64,000 nt of DNA. It comes from an uncultured Pelagibacteraceae bacterium. GTDB taxonomy: Bacteria > Pseudomonadota > Alphaproteobacteria > Pelagibacterales > Pelagibacteraceae. Positions 20,008-29,943 of this stretch are shown here, piece after piece. The notes below the pieces were generated by a model. That model was not told the DNA's origin, did not search any database, and saw only the letters and a list, made by a program, of their open reading frames with translations. Made by a program: the position numbers and the translations under genes. The stretch lies in NCBI GenBank assembly GCA_902604575.1, contig CACKZH010000003.1, forward strand, positions 1 through 64,000, read 5' to 3'. Each line of letters starts with the position of its first letter. Positions within the stretch are counted from its first letter, which is position 1.

Positions 20008-21513
20008 ATGAATAATCTAATAGTTTTAAACAAGAATGACAATGTGGGCGTTAGCCAATTTATTATTCCAGAAAAAACTAAAATTGAAGGTCATGAGATC
20101 AGTACTATCGATCCAATCCCTTTTGGACACAAAGTTTGTTTAAAAACTATTAAAAAAGGGGATCCAATCATAAAATATGATCAAATTATTGGATTTGCTT
20201 TAGATGATATTAAACCAGGACAACATGTTCATTCTCATAATTTAGAATTTAGAGAATTTAAAAGAGATTTTAAAGTTACAGATAAAAAATATGTTATTGA
20301 TGAAAAAGCAGACACCTTCTTTAATGGAATTTTAAGAGATAATGGACAGGTTGCTACTAGAAATTACATTGGAATTGTAAGTACTGTAAATTGCTCAGCT
20401 ACTGTCACTAAAATGATAGTTGAGAAGATTAAATATTCTGACGTTTTAAAAGATTACCCAAACATTGATGGCATAGTACCAATTACTCACTCAACAGGAT
20501 GTGGAATGAATACTGAAAGTGAAGGAATGCAAATTTTCCAAAGAACTATAGATGGATTTAAAAATCATCCTAATTTTTCTCATGTATTTGTTATTGGTTT
20601 AGGATGTGAATGTGCGCAAGTCAGTTTATTTGATGAATCTCTAAAAAAAAATAACCGAATTCATTTTCTAACAATACAAGATGAAGGTGGAACTAAAAAA
20701 ATAGTAGATAAAGTATTATCTCAAATTAAAAATTTACTCTCTGAAGCTAATAATGTTCAAAGAACTTCACAACCAGTAAGTCATCTAACTTTAGCTCTTC
20801 AATGTGGTGGCTCAGATGGATATTCAGGAATAACTGCAAATCCTGCACTAGGAGTTGCAGCAGATCTTTTAGTTAAAAAAGGTGGAAGTTCAATTTTATC
20901 AGAAACTCCAGAGATTTATGGAGCCGAACATTTATTAATTAATAGAGCGAGCTCACAAGAGACTGCTGATAAACTTATTAAACGAATTGAATGGTGGAAA
21001 CATTATACTTCAATCAATAACAGTTCTATGGATAACAATCCTGCTCCAGGAAACAAAAAAGGTGGTCTAACAACTATATTAGAAAAATCCTTAGGTGCTG
21101 TTGCAAAAGGAGGTAATTCTATTCTTCAAGATGTATTGCACTATGCAGAACCTTTAAAAAACAAAGGTTTTAATTTTATGGATTCTCCAGGTTATGATCC
21201 AGTATCAGTTACAGGTCAAGTTGCATCAGGTGCTAATGTAATTTGTTTTACAACAGGACGAGGATCCTGCTTTGGTTGCAAGCCAGTTCCAAGTTTAAAA
21301 CTTTCTACAAACTCAGTGATGTTTGAAAGAATGTCTGAAGACATGGATATTAACTGTGGGACAATTGCTGAAGGAAAAGAAAAAGTTGAAGAAGTTGGTC
21401 AAAAAATATTTGAATTAGTTGTAAATACTGCTTCAGGAAATAAATCGAAAAGTGAAATCAACGGCTACGGTGACGAGGAGTTTAATCCTTGGCAAGTTGG
21501 CGTTGTAATGTAA
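20008..21513 (+). CDS. UxaA-family altronate/galactarate-type dehydratase (SAF plus UxaA C-terminal domain)
   Basis: HSTGCGMN, GLGCECAQV, LQCGGSDGYSGITANPALG, TTGRGSCFGCKPVPSLK. Start set to MNNLIVLNKN; the track ORF starts at 19972. Confidence 0.92.
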   Translation: MNNLIVLNKNDNVGVSQFIIPEKTKIEGHEISTIDPIPFGHKVCLKTIKKGDPIIKYDQIIGFALDDIKPGQHVHSHNLEFREFKRDFKVTDKKYVIDEKADTFFNGILRDNGQVATRNYIGIVSTVNCSATVTKMIVEKIKYSDVLKDYPNIDGIVPITHSTGCGMNTESEGMQIFQRTIDGFKNHPNFSHVFVIGLGCECAQVSLFDESLKKNNRIHFLTIQDEGGTKKIVDKVLSQIKNLLSEANNVQRTSQPVSHLTLALQCGGSDGYSGITANPALGVAADLLVKKGGSSILSETPEIYGAEHLLINRASSQETADKLIKRIEWWKHYTSINNSSMDNNPAPGNKKGGLTTILEKSLGAVAKGGNSILQDVLHYAEPLKNKGFNFMDSPGYDPVSVTGQVASGANVICFTTGRGSCFGCKPVPSLKLSTNSVMFERMSEDMDINCGTIAEGKEKVEEVGQKIFELVVNTASGNKSKSEINGYGDEEFNPWQVGVVM

Positions 21514-21524
21514 TTTATTTTCCT

Positions 21525-22388
21525 GTGCCTCAACAAACATCACTAATTAACGTAATTTTATTAGCCGCTGGTGGTTTTTTTATGTTCGTTTGTATGGACT
21601 CTACAGCAAAATATCTTGGAACGGTAATGCCAGTTACTCAAGCAATTTGGGGGAGATTTTTTTTTCACTTGGTATCTTTAATTATTTTTTTTTTAATTTT
21701 TAAGCCAAAAGTAAACTTAAAAAAAAATTTTAAAGTACAAATAATTAGATCAATATTAATGGTTACTGCTACTACATTTATGTTCTATTCTTTGCAGAAA
21801 TTTGACTTGGTAGATATTTATGTTGTTTTTTTTACAGCTCCTTTGATCGTTTCATTGCTTTCGGCATACTTTCTAAAAGATATCTTGAGTACAAAGGGTA
21901 TACTTTTAATGTTATTGAGCTTTGGCTCGATTGTTTATTCACTAGGTCCAAGTATGAGAATATTTAGTTTAGATTTAATATTCCCAATTGTTCCTCCAAT
22001 TTGCTGGGCTCTTTATCAATTTTTTACCAAAGTTGTATCAGGCGATAACGATCCATTTGCTGCTATATTTTATACTTCAATTTTAGGAGCAATAATTTTT
22101 AGTATTTTTATATTTTTTAATTGGGTGCCATTAGAGAAAAATATCTTTTGGCTTTATTTGGTAATTCTAGGTGTAGCAGGTTTTGTAAGTCATTCTCTAA
22201 TTATATATGCAATACAACTTTCTAACTTGTCATTTGTAACTAATTTTCAATATTCTCAATTAGTTTGGTCTACAATTATTAATTTCTTAATTTTCGGCGT
22301 ACCTTTTGATTATAATAAAATTGTTGGGGTGATAGGAATTATTGTTTTTGGTATTATGTTCATAAGAACAGAAGGTAAAAAAAGTTAA
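21525..22388 (+). CDS. EamA/DMT-family transporter
   Basis: Ten-TM DMT pattern; likely GTG start at 21525 (track ORF from 21489). Confidence 0.82.
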   Translation: MPQQTSLINVILLAAGGFFMFVCMDSTAKYLGTVMPVTQAIWGRFFFHLVSLIIFFLIFKPKVNLKKNFKVQIIRSILMVTATTFMFYSLQKFDLVDIYVVFFTAPLIVSLLSAYFLKDILSTKGILLMLLSFGSIVYSLGPSMRIFSLDLIFPIVPPICWALYQFFTKVVSGDNDPFAAIFYTSILGAIIFSIFIFFNWVPLEKNIFWLYLVILGVAGFVSHSLIIYAIQLSNLSFVTNFQYSQLVWSTIINFLIFGVPFDYNKIVGVIGIIVFGIMFIRTEGKKS

Positions 22389-22402
22389 ATAGTGAGGTTT
22401 GA

Positions 22403-23260
22403 ATGAAAAATATAGGCTTTATCGGTGTTGGATATATGGGCTATGGAATAGCTAAAAATATTTTAAAACATAAAAATAAACTCTTTGTTATTGCTAATAA
22501 AAATAGAAAACCAATTGAGAAAATTGTTAGCGATGGAGCTGAAGAAGTAAAATCTTTTGAAGATTTTTCCACTAAAAATTTAGATGCGATGTTCATGTGT
22601 GTTACTAATACTCCCATAGCGAAATTAATTTCTGAAAAAATATCTGATATTTTGGATAGTAAAACTTTAATTATTGATATCACTACTCATAATAAAACAG
22701 GATCAATGGAAACAGAGGAAATATTCAAAGCAAAAAAAATTAATTATGTTGAATGTCCTGTAATGGGAGGACCCGTTCAGGCTGAGCAAGGTATACTAGG
22801 GGGTATTGTTGGAGCATCAGATGAAAATTTTAAAATCGCTGAGCCATACTTTAATTTTTTCTGTAAAGAATATTTTCACTTTGGACCTGTTGGAATGGGA
22901 GCAAAATCTAAGCTTTTAAATAATTTTTTATCTCTTGGAAATGCTGCATTAGTTAATCATTTAGCTAAAAGTGCTACAGAAATGGGTTTAGATTTAAAAA
23001 AAGTATTTGACGTTGCAAAACTTGGTTCTGGAAATTCTGCAGCACTTAATAGAGTCTTTGACAATCTGTTAAAAGGTGATTTTACTGGATTTAAATTTAC
23101 GGCAAGTAATTCTGTAAAAGATTTAACTTATATTCAAGATTTATTAAAAGAATTTCCTGAAGCTGAAAAAGTTGCTGAAGTAAATAAAAATTATTTTCAA
23201 AAAGCTGTTGATGACGGTTACGGTGAAAATTTTATTAGTGAATTAATAAATAAAAAATAA
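22403..23260 (+). CDS. NAD(P)-dependent beta-hydroxyacid dehydrogenase
   Basis: IGFIGVGYMGYGIAKNI, CPVMGGPVQAEQGILGGIVGA, GAKSKLLNNF. Confidence 0.9.
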   Translation: MKNIGFIGVGYMGYGIAKNILKHKNKLFVIANKNRKPIEKIVSDGAEEVKSFEDFSTKNLDAMFMCVTNTPIAKLISEKISDILDSKTLIIDITTHNKTGSMETEEIFKAKKINYVECPVMGGPVQAEQGILGGIVGASDENFKIAEPYFNFFCKEYFHFGPVGMGAKSKLLNNFLSLGNAALVNHLAKSATEMGLDLKKVFDVAKLGSGNSAALNRVFDNLLKGDFTGFKFTASNSVKDLTYIQDLLKEFPEAEKVAEVNKNYFQKAVDDGYGENFISELINKK

Positions 23261-23377
23261 TTTTGGAAGTAACTTAAGTTAGCGGGAATCTACTAAAGCA
23301 CTAGGTTGTATTCAATAAATATATTTGCTCAAAATTAAAATAAATTAATTGAAATTGTATAAATTATAATTACCTTT

Positions 23378-23542
23378 TTTATAGAAGGAGGTTTATGTTA
23401 ATACTTTCACCACCTGATACTTAGCTGAACAGCTTTTCATTTGAAAAATATAACGAAAATAAATTCCTCTCGGGATTATAATGCCAAAGAGGCGATACAA
23501 GGGAGCTCTTTAGGTATACACTTAAAGAGCGAACCCTTTAAA
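23378..23542 (+). ncRNA. Candidate structured non-coding RNA (unassigned)
   Basis: Several stems: AGGAGGT/ACCACCT (23386-23392 with 23409-23415, one A.A mismatch); AGCT-GAAC-AGCT (23423-23434); CCTCT/AGAGG (23466-23470 with 23488-23492); AAGGG-a-GCTCTTTA...TAAAGAGC-gaa-CCCTT (23499-23538). TATAAT at 23365-23370. Confidence 0.5.
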
Positions 23543-23543
23543 A

Positions 23544-24071
23544 CTAATTTACTGATTTTAATATTTCTAGTGGAAGTGGAGCTTCTGGGTATTTTTTTTG
23601 ACACAACTTTTCATAGTTTTCACAAAAACTCATAATAGTTTTTTGAACTTCTTTTATGTTTTTATTTGAAAAATTAAGCTCTTTAATTAATTCACTGCAA
23701 TTTTTTTCTAATTCTATTATTTGCTCTCCTGAAAAAAATTCTCCTGTTTCTATTTCCCAATAAGTGTCCTCAAGCTCATCATCGCTTAAATCATTAAGTT
23801 TTTTCTGTAATAATTTTATGGTCTCATCCTCAGTTTTCTTGTCTCTCATGGGAGAATTCTTAAGTTTTCCAAGGCATTTATCTCTTAATCCATCAATGAA
23901 ATGAAAATAAGGTTTACCTTCTGAAAAATCTCTAAAGTGATTTGTGTTAAAATATTTATCAATAGCTGTTTCTGTTGAAACCTTCTCTTTGCCCTTAATT
24001 ATAGCTACCTGAACATAAACTTCCTGGCTAATATATTCTTCAATATGATCTTTAACTTTTTGAGGTACCAT
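23544..24071 (-). CDS. Hypothetical protein
   Basis: 175-aa ORF, soluble, charged; no family recognised. Confidence 0.7.
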   Translation of the reverse strand: MVPQKVKDHIEEYISQEVYVQVAIIKGKEKVSTETAIDKYFNTNHFRDFSEGKPYFHFIDGLRDKCLGKLKNSPMRDKKTEDETIKLLQKKLNDLSDDELEDTYWEIETGEFFSGEQIIELEKNCSELIKELNFSNKNIKEVQKTIMSFCENYEKLCQKKYPEAPLPLEILKSVN

Positions 24072-24084
24072 TCTTACTTAATAA

Positions 24085-24552
24085 CTAATGTTCCTCTCTG
24101 TACCTGCTGTGACAAGCCTTACAATTACTCCACATGAATTTAGTTAGTGTGCCTCGAATATCATCTGCATCCTCAATTACTGATGCAAGATTTATCATAT
24201 CATCAGAGGCTTTTTGCATTAATGCATTGAAGTCGTCTTTTTCATCCCAAATGGTTAGTAAAGCTTCAGTGTCAAAACCCTCTTGTGAATTTTCGGGAAA
24301 TAGATCTATCAAAACTTTATAATTTTCACTCATTTCATTCATCAATAATATAGCGTCTTCAAAATCAAGATTTGAGGCCAGCGATTGAACTTTTTTAGCA
24401 GTTCTATAATTTTTACTGAATAGCGCTTGTCTACTTTTAATGATTTCTTCAACTGTTAACTCAGCATTACTAGATGAGACGAAAAATACGCTTAAAACTG
24501 ATAATAAAATAATTTTAATAAATTTAGTAATGTGGTTTAATAAATCATGCAT
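24085..24552 (-). CDS. Cytochrome c-prime/c556-like protein
   Basis: Signal peptide MHDLLNHITKFIKIILLSVLSVFFVSSSNA; C-terminal CKACH haem motif. Start moved from 24573 to the MHDLL Met. Confidence 0.85.
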   Translation of the reverse strand: MHDLLNHITKFIKIILLSVLSVFFVSSSNAELTVEEIIKSRQALFSKNYRTAKKVQSLASNLDFEDAILLMNEMSENYKVLIDLFPENSQEGFDTEALLTIWDEKDDFNALMQKASDDMINLASVIEDADDIRGTLTKFMWSNCKACHSRYREEH

Positions 24553-25074
24553 GTAACAAACACCATAACTCAATATGGCATTATCTCAAAGGTGTTACAT
24601 TGGCTCAGCGCAATTATTCTTTTTATACAAATACCTTTGGGGTTTTATCTGGTGGATTTAGATTTTGGTGAACAACGAATAACCATAGAAGATATACACG
24701 TTACATTAGGTTTAACTATTTTTTATATAATAATAATAAGATTAATAAATAATATACTTAATCCAACTCCAAAATTAGATCCAAGTATTTTTAAAGGACA
24801 AAGGTTTCTTGCAAAGATGAATCATGTACTTTTATATATTGCTATTTTATCAATAACAATTTCAGGAATATTAAAAAAATTATTTAATGGGGAAACATTA
24901 ACAATAATTTTTAGAGAAATTCAAATTAAGGAAAATTTTGATTTAGCAGATCAGTTTTATGAAATTCATATTCTTTCAAATTATACTCTTATAGGTTTAA
25001 TTATAATTCATATAAGTGCTGTTATTATTCACAAACTATTTTTTGGAGACAATTTATTAAAGAGAATTCTTTAA
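24547..25074 (+). CDS. Cytochrome b561-family protein
   Basis: YGIISKVLHWLSAIILFIQIPLGFYL, membrane helices with conserved His. Confidence 0.87.
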   Translation: MHVTNTITQYGIISKVLHWLSAIILFIQIPLGFYLVDLDFGEQRITIEDIHVTLGLTIFYIIIIRLINNILNPTPKLDPSIFKGQRFLAKMNHVLLYIAILSITISGILKKLFNGETLTIIFREIQIKENFDLADQFYEIHILSNYTLIGLIIIHISAVIIHKLFFGDNLLKRIL

Positions 25075-25076
25075 TC

Positions 25077-25514
25077 TTAATGACAAGCAATTCCAAATTT
25101 TTTTAATCTCCAATAATTATAAGGCCAAGGAGTTAAAAAACCTACAATCAACATTATTGGCACCACCCACCACGTTAAAATTGCACCTCCAGTTAACACA
25201 TAGTCAGTCAAGTTCATCATGATTTCCATGCTGATCATTGATATTAAGCTCATACCACAAGCTGTTTTGAATGCGTTAACAAAATTAAAATTTTGTGTCA
25301 TTAAAATTATTGTCTCTAAAATAATACTTGTGATCAATCCGTTAATGATTGCTAAAATCATTATTCCTAAAACTGGAAAAGGAATTTGAGTTAATTGAAA
25401 AAATAATATTGTTCCAAAATCTCCAATTGCACAACCAATTACACACCAAGCTGTATTTTTTGCGCTTCTTTTCCAGGTATGTCTACAAGACCAATGAAAT
25501 GTAGAGGTATTCAT
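25077..25514 (-). CDS. DUF4396-family membrane protein
   Basis: NTAWCVIGCAIGDFGTILFFQ... WWVVPIMLIVGFLTPWPYNYWRLKKFGIACH. Confidence 0.75.
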   Translation of the reverse strand: MNTSTFHWSCRHTWKRSAKNTAWCVIGCAIGDFGTILFFQLTQIPFPVLGIMILAIINGLITSIILETIILMTQNFNFVNAFKTACGMSLISMISMEIMMNLTDYVLTGGAILTWWVVPIMLIVGFLTPWPYNYWRLKKFGIACH

Positions 25515-25536
25515 TATAATTTGATATTAATAATAA

Positions 25537-26220
25537 ATGATTTTTAGGCAAGTATTCGATAATAAATCGTCGACATACACTTATTTAATTGCATCGGCAA
25601 AAGGTCGCGAGGCAGTCATAATTGATCCAGTAATTGAGAATGTTGAAAGCTACATTAAGTTACTTCAAGAATTAGATTTAAAACTAGTTAAGGTAATAGA
25701 TACTCATATTCATGCTGATCATGTAACTGGTGCAAGTAAACTAAAGCAGGTAACAAATTGCTCTACACTTATGGGAGAACACACACCTGCTGATGCTGTT
25801 GAAATTAAAGTAAAAGATGATGAAATAATAAAAATTGACCAAATAGAAATCAAAGCGATGTATACACCTGGTCATACCTCTGACAGTTATAGTTTCTTAA
25901 TGAAGAACTATTTATTTTCAGGAGATACTCTTTTAATTAATGGCACCGGTAGAACAGATTTTCAAAACGGAAGTTCAAAAGATGCTTATAATTCAATCTT
26001 TAATAGATTGTTAAAATTACCTGAGAACACCATTTTATATCCTGGTCATGATTATAACGGCAAAGAATCTAGTACAATTGGTAATGAAAAAAAATTTAAC
26101 CCAAGATTGCAGGTTAAAAATGTTGATGAATATGTTGAGCTTATGTCAAATCTTAATTTAGCAAAACCACAATTAATAGATATCAATGTAAGTAGAAATA
26201 TTAAGTTAGGTGCTAACTAA
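25537..26220 (+). CDS. MBL-fold persulfide dioxygenase-like (ETHE1/Blh-like) hydrolase
   Basis: DTHIHADHVTGASKL, YTPGHTSDSYSFLM, GTGRTDFQNGSS, YPGHDYNG. Confidence 0.88.
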   Translation: MIFRQVFDNKSSTYTYLIASAKGREAVIIDPVIENVESYIKLLQELDLKLVKVIDTHIHADHVTGASKLKQVTNCSTLMGEHTPADAVEIKVKDDEIIKIDQIEIKAMYTPGHTSDSYSFLMKNYLFSGDTLLINGTGRTDFQNGSSKDAYNSIFNRLLKLPENTILYPGHDYNGKESSTIGNEKKFNPRLQVKNVDEYVELMSNLNLAKPQLIDINVSRNIKLGAN

Positions 26221-26530
26221 AGACAAAAAATATTAAAAACCAATAAGAAACTAATCCAGCTGAAATTGTTGCAATAATATTTTTTGAAAAATAACCTACA
26301 ATTACAGCAACTAATGCTCCAAATATTTTGGGATCATTCATTTCTATAAAAGTTCCAAAATCATTTATAAATATTCCTGGAAATATTATTGCTGGGAATA
26401 CTGCAGAAGGAACATATTCCAACACTGCTTTAATTTTATCTCCTAGCATATCTCTACTTATTAAAGCGATCATAGTCATTCTAGTAAAGTAAGTTAATAT
26501 TCCAGCAAAAATTATTGCAGTAAGGGTCAT
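26213..26530 (-). CDS. azlD: AzlD-family branched-chain amino acid exporter subunit
   Basis: 105 aa, TM; adjacent to azlC; YFTRMTMIALI, LEYVPSAVFPAIIFPGI. Confidence 0.87.
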   Translation of the reverse strand: MTLTAIIFAGILTYFTRMTMIALISRDMLGDKIKAVLEYVPSAVFPAIIFPGIFINDFGTFIEMNDPKIFGALVAVIVGYFSKNIIATISAGLVSYWFLIFFVFS

Positions 26531-27213
26531 TTTTTTAACCTCAACAATAGTGCAGCTACAAATAAAGCAATTATTGGTGAAATAATTATGTAAGATTTAA
26601 ATGGAGCATCAAAAAATAACAGTGAACTTAAACCACAAGTAATCATTACAATTACATGATCTAATTTTTTTAAATCCTGAACAACAATTGCTATAAACGT
26701 TAGAGGAATTGCAAATTTTAATCCAAGTTCCTCTGGAACAAATGATCCTAACACAATGCCTGATAATGTTGCTATCTGCCAACAAACCCACATTGTACAA
26801 CCTGTGCCAATTAAATGATAATGTAAAAATTCTTCACTTCTATTTTTTTTGAAAAACTTATTAGACTCTGCAAAGCCTTGATCTACAACAACATAAGAAA
26901 TTAATAATTTTTTTATAAAAGATAATTTTTCTAAATATTCAGATAAAACAGCTCCATATAATAGATGTCTAGAATTTATAATTCCAACAGATGCAACGGC
27001 AACTAAACTAGATGCACCTCCTGATAACAACTGCAAAAATACTATCTGTGAAGCTCCGCCAAAAATTATGAAAGACATTGCATAGACCAAATATGGGTGG
27101 AATCCAAGTTCAACACCGATTGCTCCACAAATTATTCCAAATGGAATTACTGAAAGCATATGTGGAGAAATATCTAACATCCCTCGAGTGAATAATTGTT
27201 TTTTAGTAAGCAT
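26527..27213 (-). CDS. azlC: AzlC-family branched-chain amino acid exporter subunit
   Basis: GMLDISPHMLSVIPFGIICGAIGVELGF, FGGASQIVFLQLLSGGA, INSRHLLYGA. Confidence 0.9.
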   Translation of the reverse strand: MLTKKQLFTRGMLDISPHMLSVIPFGIICGAIGVELGFHPYLVYAMSFIIFGGASQIVFLQLLSGGASSLVAVASVGIINSRHLLYGAVLSEYLEKLSFIKKLLISYVVVDQGFAESNKFFKKNRSEEFLHYHLIGTGCTMWVCWQIATLSGIVLGSFVPEELGLKFAIPLTFIAIVVQDLKKLDHVIVMITCGLSSLLFFDAPFKSYIIISPIIALFVAALLLRLKK

Positions 27214-27225
27214 TTGCTTGTTTTA

Positions 27226-28287
27226 TTAAAAACAAACTATGTGATCAATATGAATCGGTCTTTTAATTCCAAACTTTTCGTCAGCTTCATGTTGATGTTC
27301 ATGATGAGAATGAACAAATACTGGTATTAATAAATCGCTACTAGTTTTTAAGGTATAAATAAAGTTGGTTCCTCTAAATTTTCTATCAACTACCTCTAAT
27401 TTTAGATTGCTTTTATCATCGTGCTCAAGATCCTCTGGCTGTAATAATAATTGTACATTTGATCCTTTTGGATAATGCTTTATAAAATTCCCATTAATTG
27501 TTCCAAGATCTTTATTTTCTAATGAATTTTCTCCAGTTACTTTTGCTGGAATTAAAATTCCACGATTTAAAAAATTTACTACTTCGACGGAGTTTGGAAA
27601 ATGATAGACATTATAAGGATCGTCAAACTGTTTTATTTGACCATCTAATATAATTGCGCATTTATGACCTAAATAAAAAGCTTCGTATGAGTCATGAGTT
27701 ACGATTATTGTTGTAATCTTTAATTTGTTTAATATTTTTTTTAATCTTACTTGAATTTCTTCTTTAAAACTTTGATCGACATTCGATAACGGTTCATCTA
27801 ACAACAAAAGATCAGGTTGTGTAAGTAAAGATCTTGCAAGAGAGGCTCTTTGTGCTTCTCCAGCGCTTATTTCATGCGGATATTTTTTAAGTATTTTTGA
27901 AATATCAAGTAAATCAACGATCTCTTTAAAAGTTAGTTTTTTTGTCTTTTTTGTTTTATTTCTCTCAGCGCCTAACAATATATTCTTTTCAACTGTGTAA
28001 TGAGGAAATAAGCTATTATCTTGAAAAGCTAAAGATACATTTCTATCTTCAGGCTCAACATGTTTATCTTTAGAAGATATTAATTTTCCATTTAATTTAA
28101 TTAAACCCTTCTCAACATTCTCCAAGCCAGCAATTGTTCTTAAGATTGTTGTTTTTCCAATTCCTGAAGGACCTAAAATACACAAAGTTTCTCCTTCATT
28201 TTCAATTGTAAATGAAGCGTTTTTAACTTTGGTTTTTCCACCAATTGTGAAATCAACACCTGTAATCTCAAAAAAATTATTTTTCAT
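27226..28287 (-). CDS. ABC transporter ATPase (FbpC-like ferric)
   Basis: GPSGIGKTT Walker A, SAGEAQRASLARSL signature, LLLLDEPLSNVD Walker B. Confidence 0.9.
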   Translation of the reverse strand: MKNNFFEITGVDFTIGGKTKVKNASFTIENEGETLCILGPSGIGKTTILRTIAGLENVEKGLIKLNGKLISSKDKHVEPEDRNVSLAFQDNSLFPHYTVEKNILLGAERNKTKKTKKLTFKEIVDLLDISKILKKYPHEISAGEAQRASLARSLLTQPDLLLLDEPLSNVDQSFKEEIQVRLKKILNKLKITTIIVTHDSYEAFYLGHKCAIILDGQIKQFDDPYNVYHFPNSVEVVNFLNRGILIPAKVTGENSLENKDLGTINGNFIKHYPKGSNVQLLLQPEDLEHDDKSNLKLEVVDRKFRGTNFIYTLKTSSDLLIPVFVHSHHEHQHEADEKFGIKRPIHIDHIVCF

Positions 28288-29903
28288 TTTTCTCTTAGAA
28301 TATATTTAGATGTAAACATAATAAATATAGTTGCAATTAAAATTAAAAACAATGATGGAACTGCTGCAGCTTCTAACAAATCTTCAGATGCAGATATATA
28401 AGCTGTTGTTGCAAAAGTTTCAAAATTAAATGGTCTTAAAATAAGGGTTATTGGTAACTCTCTTATTATTTCTAAAGAAATCAATATAGCTACAAATAAA
28501 AGAGAATTTCTTAAAAAAGGAACGTGAATATTCATAAAGGTTTTCTTTTTAGAGTAACCAAGTAGATAAGAACTTTCATCAACTGAAATATTTATTTTTT
28601 CATAGCCTGACTTAATTCCATTAAATGCTAATGAATAAAATCTTACAAAATAAACTAAAACAAGACCAAAAACAGAACCAATAAAGATTTTTTTAATAGA
28701 CAAAAATCCTAGTGTTTTAACAATGTTATCATCAAACCAAGCAATAAAAGTAATAAATGCTACAGCTAAAATAACACCTGGTATAGCATAACCTGATATG
28801 GATATAGTTGATAAAAAATTTAAAATCTTGTTTCTAGAAACTCTATTTCCATAATTTGAAATTAAAGAAAAAAAAATCAAGACTATGCTAGACAAAATCA
28901 CCAAATAAATTGTATTTAAAGTAAGTGAAATCACATCAATATCAAAAAGATTTTCTGGAAATTTAATTGTCCAATATAACATTTGGCTTAAAGGAAATAA
29001 AAAACTTAAAAAGAAAATAATAAAACAAAACAAAAATGCAAAAAAAGATTTTTTTCCAGTCAGTGTAATTTTTTCTTTTTGTTTAAATCCACCTCTTGAA
29101 TTAAAATGGTATTTAGCTTTTTTTCTAGAAAAATTCTCAATTATAAAACATGCAAATATAAATATTAGTAAGAAAAAGGACAATCTATTTGAAAAAGCCA
29201 AGTCATCAAATGTAATCCATGAATTATAAATTCCAGTGGTTAAGGTGTTTATTGAAAAAAAATCAACTGCACCAAATTCTGCTAATGTTTCCATCGCAAC
29301 AAGAGATAATCCAGCGACTATAGCTGGCCTAGCAGCTGGTAATATCAATGAATATAAAGACTTAAATTTTGAAAAACCTAAACTTCTTCCTAAATCAATT
29401 AAGTTTTGAGATTGATATAAAAATGATGCTCTAGAGAGAATATATACATAAGCGTATAATGAAAATGAAAGCGAAAGTACTGCTCCAAGAAGACCATCAA
29501 ATTTTGGAATATGTTTATTGTATTCCCCTTCTCCAAATAAATTTGTCAAGATTGTAAAGGCTGTCCCATAATTTTCAAAAAAGGCTGTTAAAGAATATGC
29601 ATAAATATACGGAGGAACAGCGAAAGAAAGTATAAGGCCCCATCTAAAGAAATCACTTAAAGGAAATTTGTAAAAAGAAACCAAGTATGCAGAAGCAGTA
29701 CCTACTATAAATGTTAAGATTAAGACAGAGAATAGTAGTGTGAAAGAATTAAAAATATATTCAAATAAAAAAGTATCTTTTAATACTTGGTAATAATTTG
29801 AGGTCTCTTCAAAAAAACTAAAAAAAACTGTAACGATTGGAATTAATACGCCTATAGACACCAATAAAGAGGATAGAAACCAGATATTTAAATTCTTTAA
29901 CAT
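28284..29903 (-). CDS. ABC transporter permease (FbpB-like ferric)
   Basis: 539 aa, about 12 TM; two EAA-type loops; next to ATPase. Confidence 0.88.
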   Translation of the reverse strand: MLKNLNIWFLSSLLVSIGVLIPIVTVFFSFFEETSNYYQVLKDTFLFEYIFNSFTLLFSVLILTFIVGTASAYLVSFYKFPLSDFFRWGLILSFAVPPYIYAYSLTAFFENYGTAFTILTNLFGEGEYNKHIPKFDGLLGAVLSLSFSLYAYVYILSRASFLYQSQNLIDLGRSLGFSKFKSLYSLILPAARPAIVAGLSLVAMETLAEFGAVDFFSINTLTTGIYNSWITFDDLAFSNRLSFFLLIFIFACFIIENFSRKKAKYHFNSRGGFKQKEKITLTGKKSFFAFLFCFIIFFLSFLFPLSQMLYWTIKFPENLFDIDVISLTLNTIYLVILSSIVLIFFSLISNYGNRVSRNKILNFLSTISISGYAIPGVILAVAFITFIAWFDDNIVKTLGFLSIKKIFIGSVFGLVLVYFVRFYSLAFNGIKSGYEKINISVDESSYLLGYSKKKTFMNIHVPFLRNSLLFVAILISLEIIRELPITLILRPFNFETFATTAYISASEDLLEAAAVPSLFLILIATIFIMFTSKYILREK

Positions 29904-29943
29904 TAAGGGTCTTATAATATAAAAAAATTTTTTTAATATGATT

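Noticed and set aside
23441-23635. 64-aa + strand ORF across the orphan structured region
   Set aside because: Overlaps the stems and the end of the opposing CDS; no RBS and an implausible sequence. I favour RNA structure.
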